Source: Anaerolineae bacterium
GTDB lineage: Bacteria; Chloroflexota; Anaerolineae; B4-G1; DUEL01
NCBI GenBank assembly: GCA_029932895.1
Contig: JAOZPF010000019.1
Coordinates: 1-18,207 of the forward strand
Reading direction: 5' to 3'
DNA length: 18,207 nt
The notes beneath the pieces are model-generated. The model had not been told where the DNA came from and searched no databases. It saw only the letters and a list, made by a program, of their open reading frames with translations. The position numbers were made by a program, and so were the translations under genes. Every line of letters starts with the position of its first letter. Within the stretch, counting starts at the first letter, position 1. This document shows positions 13,068 to 18,207 of the stretch, piece after piece.

Positions 13068-13448
13068 ATGAGCAGAGAGGTTATCGCCACGGACAAGGCC
13101 CCTGCCGCCGTCGGTCCCTACTCCCAGGCCGTGCGGGTAGGGAACCTGATCTATACCGCCGGGCAATTGGGCATCATCCCCGGTACCAAGTCGTTCGCTG
13201 GGCCAGATATCGAGGCCCAGACCCGCCAGGCGCTGGAGAATCTGAAAGCGGTGCTGGAGGCGGCCGGTTCCAGCCTGGAGCATGTGGTCAAGACCACAGT
13301 CTTTTTACAGGACATGGGCGAGTTCTCCCGTATGAACGGAGTCTATGCCACCTTTTTCCCCACCAATCCACCGGCCCGCTCGGCGGTGCAGGCGGCCGCC
13401 CTGCCCCTGGGAGGGCGGGTCGAGATCGAGGCTGTGGCGGAGGCGTGA
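13068..13448 (+). CDS. ridA: RidA family enamine/imine deaminase (YjgF/YER057c/UK114)
   Basis: A 126-residue cytoplasmic protein that hydrolyses reactive 2-aminoacrylate and related enamine/imine intermediates released by PLP enzymes, forming a trimer with active sites at subunit interfaces. It has the typical length and blocks: APAAVGPYSQAV (11-22) with Tyr18, GNLIYTAGQLGI (25-36), NLKAVLEAAGSSLEHVVKTTVFL (58-80), and the catalytic Arg104 in PPARSAVQ, with Glu122 at the end (VEIEAVAEA). ATG 13068 follows AGAGGAGG at 13055-13062; the open frame upstream to 12675 crosses the repeats and is rejected. It is the first gene of an operon with a two-component system: the response regulator ATG comes 8 bases after its stop. 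Confidence 0.96.
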   Translation: MSREVIATDKAPAAVGPYSQAVRVGNLIYTAGQLGIIPGTKSFAGPDIEAQTRQALENLKAVLEAAGSSLEHVVKTTVFLQDMGEFSRMNGVYATFFPTNPPARSAVQAAALPLGGRVEIEAVAEA

Positions 13449-13456
13449 GGACGCGG

Positions 13457-14146
13457 ATGGCTGGTGAGACCGTCCTGATCGTGGACGACGAGCCCCACAT
13501 TGTGGAGCTGGCGCAGATGTACCTGGAGCGGGAGGGCTTTCAGGTGGAATCGGCCACCACTGGCGCGGCTGCCCTGGAACGGATCGCCCGTCAGCCTCCC
13601 GCCGTTCTGGTGCTCGACCTGATGCTGCCGCAGGTGGACGGGTGGGAGGTCTGCCGGCGGGTGCGTTCGGGGACCGCCGCGCCGGACCTGCCCATCATCA
13701 TGCTCACCGCTCGCGACGACGACGTGGACAAGGTTGTGGGACTGGAGATAGGGGCGGACGATTACGTCACCAAGCCCTTTAACCCCCGCGAGTTGGTCGC
13801 CCGGGTGAAGGCATTGCTGCGCCGCGTCGACCGGACCGCCCGGCCCCAGGCCCCTCTCCACGCTGGCGACCTGACCGTCGACCCGGCCCGCCGCGAGGTG
13901 ATCGTCAGCGGTCAGCCGGTTCGGTTGCGCCCCAAGGAGTTCGACCTCCTGCTGGCGCTGGTCGAGCACCGCGGGCTGGCCCTCAGTCGCGACCAGCTTC
14001 TGGAGCGGGTCTGGGGATATGATTTCTATGGCGAGACTCGCACCGTGGATGTCCACATCGCGCATCTGCGCAAAAAGTTGACCGACGCGAGCGCCCACAT
14101 CGAGACAGTGCTGGGCATAGGCTACAAGCTGGTCGTGGATGAGTGA
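13457..14146 (+). CDS. OmpR/PhoB-type response regulator
   Basis: A 229-residue DNA-binding transcription regulator, partner of the downstream kinase. The receiver domain (about 4-120) has the acidic pocket Asp10/Asp11, phospho-acceptor Asp54 in LVLDLMLP, Thr84 in MLTAR and Lys106 in TKPF. The winged-helix effector domain (about 135-227) includes LRPKEFDLLLALVEH and the recognition helix region RTVDVHIAHLRKKL. ATG 13457 is favoured because TGAGG (13446-13450) is 6 bases upstream; a GTG at 13445 overlaps the ridA stop and would add four residues. Nine bases separate its stop from the kinase start, which fits a standard two-component pair. Targets and signal are not visible, though own-operon control is common for this class. 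Confidence 0.95.
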   Translation: MAGETVLIVDDEPHIVELAQMYLEREGFQVESATTGAAALERIARQPPAVLVLDLMLPQVDGWEVCRRVRSGTAAPDLPIIMLTARDDDVDKVVGLEIGADDYVTKPFNPRELVARVKALLRRVDRTARPQAPLHAGDLTVDPARREVIVSGQPVRLRPKEFDLLLALVEHRGLALSRDQLLERVWGYDFYGETRTVDVHIAHLRKKLTDASAHIETVLGIGYKLVVDE

Positions 14147-14155
14147 GGGGGGACC

Positions 14156-15628
14156 GTGTTTCGTAGCCTCAACTCCCGCCTGTTGCTCTCCTATATCCTG
14201 GTCATTCTCGTCTGCCTGATCCTGGTGGGGCTGGGGCTGTTCCTCTTTGTGCGGGCCAGCCCGTTGTGGACCAGCGCGGCGGTGATACGGCTGGAGGAGG
14301 CCGAGCGGGCGACGATGCGCCTTCTCGTCCAGGCAGGGCCGCTGGGGACCATCTCCCAGGACCGGTTGCACGATCTGCTGGACCAAGCAGCCAGGGACCG
14401 TGAAGCTCGCATTCTTCTATTGGACGACGCCGGCCTCGTCCAATACGACAGCGAGAGGGCATGGGTTGGTCAGGGACTACCCGACGTCTTCCGTCAGCCC
14501 GCCCCCCGTCTGCCTCGCATTCAGGGTTCATTCACCGGGCCGGACGGGCAGAGGTGGCTCTTTATCGGCCAAGTGCTCTCCACCGGCGACCGGCAACGGA
14601 TGGCGCTACTCTTTGCCTCCCGCCCCATGCGGGTGCTCTTGCTGCTCTGGTTCGTCGACAATCTCCTGCCACCGATGGGGCAGGCCGGGCTGGCGGCGCT
14701 GCTTCTCTCCATTCCTCTGGCCTGGCTCGTGGCCCGTTCCATAGCCCGGCCCCTCCAGCGGGTGGCGGCGGCAGCCGGGGCCATTGCCCAGGGAGACCTG
14801 GAACAGCGCGCTCCGGTCTCTGGCCCGCGCGAAGTGCAGGAGCTGGCCCGTGCCTTCAATCGCATGGCCGACCGGGTCGCTGCTGCCCAGCAGGCGCAGC
14901 GTGACTTGGTGGCAAATGTCTCCCACGAGCTCAAGACTCCACTGACCTCGGTGCAGGGTTTCTCCCAGGCCATCCTGGATGGGACGGCGACCGAGCCCGA
15001 AGCGATAGAGCGGGCAGCGCGCGTGATCCAGGAGGAGGCGGAACGGATGCGCCGCATGGTCGACGAAATTCTCAACCTGGCCCGCTTTGATGCCGACCAG
15101 GTACAGATGGCCCGCGAGCCGGTCGAGATTGGCCCGCTTTTGGCGTCGTGCGCGGAGCGGCTGGCTCCCCAGGCGGAGGCGGCAGGGAACAGGTTGCAGG
15201 TGCAGGCCGAGGAGGGGCTGTTCGTCACTGGCGACGCGGATTGGCTGACACAGGCCTTGGTCAACCTGCTGGACAATGGCCTCCGCCATACCCAGGGTGG
15301 TCGTGTGGAGGCGGTGGCGCAGCGAGAGGGGGACTGGGTCACGGTGACGGTGACGGATACCGGCGAGGGCATTCCCGCCGCGGACCTGCCGCGTATCTTT
15401 GAGCGGTTCTACCAGGCCGACAAGTCTCGCCGCCGCAGGAGCGGCGTGGGGCTGGGACTCTCCATCGCCCGCGAGGTGGTACAGAGACATGGTGGCGAGA
15501 TCAAGGCCGAGAGCGTACTGGGGGTGGGCAGCCGCTTCACCGTCCTGCTGCCGGCACGGGGAAGCAGCCGGGAAGGGGGTCTGACCCACCATCGGGGAAC
15601 GAGGGTGAGCAGAGGAGGAGGGGCGTGA
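14156..15628 (+). CDS. Membrane sensor histidine kinase
   Basis: A 490-residue HAMP-type sensor kinase. Helix 1 (about 9-32) and helix 2 (about 172-195) enclose an extracytoplasmic sensor region of about 140 residues (33-171) with no recognised domain. A HAMP linker follows (196-245), then the dimerisation domain with phospho-acceptor His257 in NVSHELKTPLTSV. The ATPase domain has the N box (QALVNLLDNGLRH, 366-378), G1 box (DTGEGIP, 401-407), F box (IFERFYQADKS) and G2 box (GVGLGLS, 430-436). The tail after 470 is basic and low in complexity. GTG 14156 follows GAGGGG at 14145-14150. The stop TGA overlaps the ATG of the next gene (TGATG at 15626-15630), which implies translational coupling. 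The signal sensed is unknown. Confidence 0.95.
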   Translation: MFRSLNSRLLLSYILVILVCLILVGLGLFLFVRASPLWTSAAVIRLEEAERATMRLLVQAGPLGTISQDRLHDLLDQAARDREARILLLDDAGLVQYDSERAWVGQGLPDVFRQPAPRLPRIQGSFTGPDGQRWLFIGQVLSTGDRQRMALLFASRPMRVLLLLWFVDNLLPPMGQAGLAALLLSIPLAWLVARSIARPLQRVAAAAGAIAQGDLEQRAPVSGPREVQELARAFNRMADRVAAAQQAQRDLVANVSHELKTPLTSVQGFSQAILDGTATEPEAIERAARVIQEEAERMRRMVDEILNLARFDADQVQMAREPVEIGPLLASCAERLAPQAEAAGNRLQVQAEEGLFVTGDADWLTQALVNLLDNGLRHTQGGRVEAVAQREGDWVTVTVTDTGEGIPAADLPRIFERFYQADKSRRRRSGVGLGLSIAREVVQRHGGEIKAESVLGVGSRFTVLLPARGSSREGGLTHHRGTRVSRGGGA

Positions 15629-16170
15629 TGGAAAGCGGGCAGGAAGCGGAACGCAGAATTGGCCGCTACGTGGTGCAGGAGTACACCGCCTTGCGGCTGG
15701 TGGCCGAGGCGCAGAGGAATCCCCTGGTCTCCCTGGCCGTTCTGTGGGGGTGCATTCTCCCTGTGGTGGCCCTGACTATGCCGTGGCGTGGTGACACACG
15801 GCTGTTTATCTCGCTGACGGTAGCTGCCATCGGCGTCGTCGTCAGCCTCCTGGTTCTGCGCTTTGTCCCTCGGCGGGAACGACTCGCAGTGGACGTGGAA
15901 ATGGGAGTATGCCAGGTCACGCGGTTCTACCTGTTTCCCCCTGTGACGCGAGTAGTGGTCCAAGCGGCGCTGGAGCAGGTAGCGGCGGTGCGCTGGAGTC
16001 GCCAGGTCTGGCGGGACGGGCGGGACCTGGAGGCGGTGCGCTGGGTGGTGGAGCTGGTGGGTGAGGACGGGCAGACCTGGCGGTTGTCCAAAGAGGCCGA
16101 AGAGGAACCGACGCGAGAGCTGGCCCGGCTGGTGGCCGAGGTGATCGCCCGCCCGTTGGCCGAGGGGTAG
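15628..16170 (+). CDS. Two-helix membrane protein of unknown function
   Basis: A 180-residue protein with no family I recognise. A cytoplasmic N-terminus (1-30) precedes two membrane helices (about 33-52 and 58-80) and a soluble C-terminal part (about 82-180), which alternates strands and ends in a helix (TRELARLVAEVIARPL). The layout recalls small membrane proteins with a PH-like (YdbS/DUF-type) domain, but this is only a resemblance. ATG 15628 overlaps the kinase stop and has a strong AGAGGAGGAG at 15611-15620. Position suggests that it tunes the kinase or responds to the same membrane signal. It is the last gene of the ridA operon and is followed by the palindromic terminator 12 bases after its stop. 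Confidence 0.7.
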   Translation: MESGQEAERRIGRYVVQEYTALRLVAEAQRNPLVSLAVLWGCILPVVALTMPWRGDTRLFISLTVAAIGVVVSLLVLRFVPRRERLAVDVEMGVCQVTRFYLFPPVTRVVVQAALEQVAAVRWSRQVWRDGRDLEAVRWVVELVGEDGQTWRLSKEAEEEPTRELARLVAEVIARPLAEG

Positions 16171-16181
16171 AGGAGAAATAA

Positions 16182-16222
16182 CGGCGCGCCGGCTCCGGAG
16201 CCGGCGCGCCGCCCAGTTTTTT
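16182..16222 (+). terminator. Perfect 30-nt palindrome terminator, probably bidirectional
   Basis: 16182-16211 is a perfect palindrome of 30 bases, forming a stem of up to 13 bp with a 4-base loop, followed on the plus strand by CCCAG and TTTTTT (16217-16222). On the minus strand the same hairpin has an A-run before it and GTTATTT after it, so it should also end transcription coming from infA. Confidence 0.85.
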
Positions 16223-16263
16223 GTGAGGGGCATAAACGAAGAGCCGCTCCTCGGGCCAGCCGA

Positions 16264-16485
16264 CCGCTTGTAGCGGTAAACGATCCGCCCGCGCTGCAGG
16301 TCGTAGGGTGATAGCTCCACCCGCACCCGGTCTCCTAACAGGATGCGGATATAGTACTTGCGCATCTTGCCGGAAAGGTAAGCCAATACCTCATGCCCAG
16401 TGTCTAGCTGAACCCGGAACTGGGTGCTGGGCAGGGCCTCGATCACCGTGCCCTCAACCTCGATCTTGCCCTCTTTTTTCCCCAT
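16264..16485 (-). CDS. infA: Translation initiation factor IF-1, stop codon missing
   Basis: IF-1 binds the ribosomal A site during initiation. The 74 residues given here make a complete IF-1: one S1/OB-fold domain with IEVEGTVIEALPSTQFRVQL, GHEVLAYLSGKMRKYYIRIL and VELSPYDLQRGRIVYRYKR, the usual C-terminal end. The next codon, at 16263-16261, is TCG and not a stop. The frame stays open for 284 more codons to 15409, crossing the terminator and running antisense to the membrane protein and kinase genes; that extension looks non-coding. One substitution (TAG to TCG) would explain it. Residue 50 is Leu (TTA codon) where Pro is usual, also atypical. AAGGGA 8 bases upstream serves ATG 16485. It lies 20 bases behind rpsA. 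It may be a genuine non-stop gene, a decaying second copy, or a sequence error. Confidence 0.85.
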
Positions 16486-16505
16486 ATGGTATCCCTTGCT
16501 CGATA

Positions 16506-17903
16506 TTACTCCTCTGCGGTAGCTGACGGCGTCCCCGGGGCTGTATCCTGCTCGGCGACTGGTTCTTCCGTCTCGCCAACGGGCTCCGGCGCTGGTTCAA
16601 CCGATTCCTCCGGCTCGACGATTGTCTCCTCCTCGCCCTGTGGTTCCGGCTCTTCCAGCTCCGCAGCCTCCTCGCCCTGTGGTTCCAGCTCTGCAACTTC
16701 CTCTTCCTGTGGTTCCACAGACGCTTCGGCCTCGCGGGCGTCTCGTTCCGTCGCCCACCGTTCCCATTCCTCTTGCTGCACGCGACGCGCGCTCAACCCA
16801 ATGCGCCGCCGCCCTGGCTCAACGCGCAAGACCTTGAGTGGCAACACCTGTCCTGGCTTGAGGACTTCTTGAGCAGTGACGTTGGGCGATCCTATCAACT
16901 CACTGGTGTGGAGCAACCCCTCGATCCCCGGCTCCAATTCGATGAATGCCCCGATCTCGGCCACGCGCGTGACCCGGCCTTCAACGAGCTGGTTCGCTCT
17001 GTATCGCTCCTCGACCGTGTCCCACGGGTCCTCCAGGGTCTGCTTGATACTCAAGCCAATGCGTTCCCTGGAACGGTCCACTTCCAGCACGACGACCTCG
17101 ACCTCGTCCCCTACCTGAACTATCTCCCGGGGGTCATCGACGTGCCGCCAGGCCAGCTCGGAGACGTGGACCAGGCCATCCATTCCACCCAGGTCAACGA
17201 AGGCACCAAAGTTGGTGATACTAGAGACGATGCCATGCCGGCGCTGCCCCACCTGTAGCTCTTCCAGCAACTGTCTTTTGCGCATCCGCTGCCACGAGCG
17301 GTACGCCTGGCGCTGGGAGAAAATCAGCCGCCGTTCGTTCCGGTTCACCTCGATAGCGCGCAGCCCGATCTTTTGGCCGACCATAGCGGCCAGACGGTCA
17401 CGCCGCTCCGGGTCCCGCAGGCCGCGGGGGAGCCCGACGACATGGGAGAGGGGGATGAAACCACGGATGCGGCCGAACTGGACCGTCAGCCCACCTCTGT
17501 TGTAGCCGGTGATCTCGGTCTCATAGATCTCACCGCTTTCCAGTAGCTGTTCCGCCTTGATCCAATCCTTCTCCAACCTGGCGCGGTAGAGCGAGAGCTC
17601 GACGTATCCGTCCTGATCTCGGGTGTTGACGACCATCACCGGGACCTCGTCGCCAGCGACGATCTCTTGTTCCTCGGCTTCCTCCATCTGGCGCAGGTCC
17701 CGGATGGGGACAAACCCCTCTCTCTTGAGTCCGATGTCCACCAGGGCTCCTTCTTCACTGATCTCGATGATCCGCCCCAAGCGGACGTCGCCTCGCTTGG
17801 CGACGCACTGGGCTTGTTCTTCGAGGTGTTTTGCCAGAAGACTCTCCATATCCGGCTCGGACTGCGGTTCTGCCTGGGATTCGGAATAGGGTTCCGGTTC
17901 CAT
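16506..17903 (-). CDS. rpsA: Ribosomal protein S1-like RNA-binding protein, four S1 domains
   Basis: A 465-residue RNA-binding protein, most likely the S1 protein that helps the 30S subunit bind mRNA. An acidic N-terminus (1-35) is followed by four S1 domains at about 37-106, 122-198, 216-286 and 303-373. Domain 3 is the most canonical (GIVSSITNFGAFVDLGGMDGLVHVSEL); domains 1, 2 and 4 are also clear. Four domains fit Gram-positive and Chloroflexota S1 proteins, against six in E. coli. After about 395 the tail is extremely acidic and repetitive (EPQGEEAAELE-like units), and is encoded by 39-base direct repeats. ATG 17903 follows GAGGAGAAGG and comes directly after the TAA of a short upstream ORF. 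infA follows 20 bases downstream, forming a translation-factor operon. Confidence 0.9.
   Translation of the reverse strand: MEPEPYSESQAEPQSEPDMESLLAKHLEEQAQCVAKRGDVRLGRIIEISEEGALVDIGLKREGFVPIRDLRQMEEAEEQEIVAGDEVPVMVVNTRDQDGYVELSLYRARLEKDWIKAEQLLESGEIYETEITGYNRGGLTVQFGRIRGFIPLSHVVGLPRGLRDPERRDRLAAMVGQKIGLRAIEVNRNERRLIFSQRQAYRSWQRMRKRQLLEELQVGQRRHGIVSSITNFGAFVDLGGMDGLVHVSELAWRHVDDPREIVQVGDEVEVVVLEVDRSRERIGLSIKQTLEDPWDTVEERYRANQLVEGRVTRVAEIGAFIELEPGIEGLLHTSELIGSPNVTAQEVLKPGQVLPLKVLRVEPGRRRIGLSARRVQQEEWERWATERDAREAEASVEPQEEEVAELEPQGEEAAELEEPEPQGEEETIVEPEESVEPAPEPVGETEEPVAEQDTAPGTPSATAEE
16628..16716 (-). repeat. Direct repeats in the S1 acidic tail
   Basis: A 20-base unit at 16628-16647 is repeated exactly at 16667-16686, 39 bases (13 codons) on, and a diverged copy is at 16697-16716. 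They encode the EPQGEE-type units of the C-terminal tail. Such repeats can change number by slippage without shifting frame. Confidence 0.75.
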
Positions 17904-18011
17904 TTATAGCCTTCTCCTCAATTGGAATACCTGCGCCACAAACGACAGCCCGGCCGCGCTCGGGCTTGATGCTGCCGCTCGCGATGCCGGGCCAGGGCAA
18001 TCACCCTTCAT
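17904..18011 (-). CDS. Candidate 35-codon leader ORF upstream of rpsA
   Basis: ATG at 18011-18009 opens a 35-codon frame (begins MKGDCPGPAS, ends VAQVFQLRRRL) whose TAA (17906-17904) directly precedes the rpsA ATG. Its own ATG overlaps the TGA of a three-codon ORF, MNR, at 18019-18008 (ATGA overlap), and AAAGAG lies 8 bases before it. The rpsA Shine-Dalgarno is inside its last codons. If translated, it would couple rpsA translation to the leader. The peptide shows no known family, and chance occurrence is quite possible at this length. Confidence 0.3.
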   Translation of the reverse strand: MKGDCPGPASRAAASSPSAAGLSFVAQVFQLRRRL

Positions 18012-18123
18012 CGGTTCATCTCTTTAACGTGTCTCGCTGCGCCTCCTCTAAAAGTCGGCCTCAACAGCAGGGACGATCCGACGTACCGTGTACGCGGGGC
18101 AGGTATCTCCAGATGTCGTCATT
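18012..18123 (-). other. Long untranslated leader of rpsA
   Basis: Counting from a start near 18117, the rpsA mRNA has a leader of about 214 bases. It contains the small inverted repeat CGTAC-CGT-GTACG (18082-18094) and a GC-rich inverted repeat with arms AGCCCG/CGGGCT within the leader ORF. A Shine-Dalgarno-like AGGAGG near 18048 has no start codon at working distance. S1 genes often control their own translation through the leader; nothing here proves it. Confidence 0.4.
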
Positions 18124-18151
18124 ATTCTATCACGTCGTGGGGGAAAGTCAA
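18124..18151 (-). promoter_or_regulatory. Promoter of the rpsA-infA operon
   Basis: On the minus strand, TTGACT (18151-18146), a 16-base spacer and TAGAAT (18129-18124). Start expected near 18117. Upstream to 18207 I see no gene. Confidence 0.7.
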
Positions 18152-18207
18152 ATGGGAGACCGTTTCGGTTTGATAGCAGGCTTGGTGCTCACGGGTGCAC
18201 GAAAGAT

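Noticed and set aside
15409..16260. The antisense extension of infA as a true protein domain
   Set aside because: It runs opposite the membrane protein and kinase genes, is Pro/Arg/His rich, and crosses a terminator; I treat it as an open shadow frame and not as a domain.

Overview
The window is a GC-rich stretch of bacterial chromosome with tightly packed, ordinary chromosomal genes. The best guess for the host is a member of the Chloroflexota (Anaerolineae-like). This rests on overall protein flavour and on a LexA binding site of the Gram-positive type (GAAC-N4-GTTC), and it is an inference from memory of these families, not a database result. Promoters are of the sigma-70 housekeeping type, several of them at or near consensus, which makes the transcription units unusually easy to read. 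I see no transposase, prophage, CRISPR array or rRNA.

Layout. (1) 69-3362, plus strand: a GAF-PAS-class III adenylate cyclase, then a processive, membrane-bound family 2 glycosyltransferase resembling the CslA/cellulose synthase group. (2) 3372-5676, plus: a consensus promoter, urocanate hydratase (hutU) and a small zinc-ribbon/TPR protein. (3) 5683-6354, minus: lexA, autoregulated through a LexA box in the spacer of a perfect TTGACA-17-TATAAT promoter. (4) 6427-8670, plus, divergent from lexA: a small Cys-rich protein and a lipoprotein glycoside hydrolase of clan GH-A type. (5) 8646-9413, minus: a PIG-L/LmbE-type deacetylase whose apparent promoter gives a leaderless mRNA. (6) 9442-10353, plus: tRNA-Lys(UUU), a DUF456 membrane protein and a tiny membrane protein. 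(7) 10357-12580, minus: an orphan ABC-type solute-binding lipoprotein and a CcdA-type thiol-disulfide transporter, each with its own promoter. (8) 12581-13067: a 487-base gene-free interval holding an operator-like 29-bp inverted repeat, a hairpin and a tandem pair of REP-like palindromes. (9) 13012-16222, plus: an operon of ridA, an OmpR-type response regulator, a sensor histidine kinase and a membrane protein, ended by a 30-nt perfect palindrome terminator. (10) 16264-18151, minus: a four-domain ribosomal protein S1 (rpsA-like) followed by infA.

The most unusual point is infA: the conserved 74-residue IF-1 is complete, but the reading frame has no stop at its normal end and stays open to 15409, straight through the transcription terminator. 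A single base (TCG instead of TAG at 16261-16263) would explain it. Other points of interest are the -35 box shared between the tRNA-Lys and deacetylase promoters, a candidate cascade of two short leader ORFs stopping immediately before the S1 start codon, and a second palindrome in the promoter divergent from lexA.
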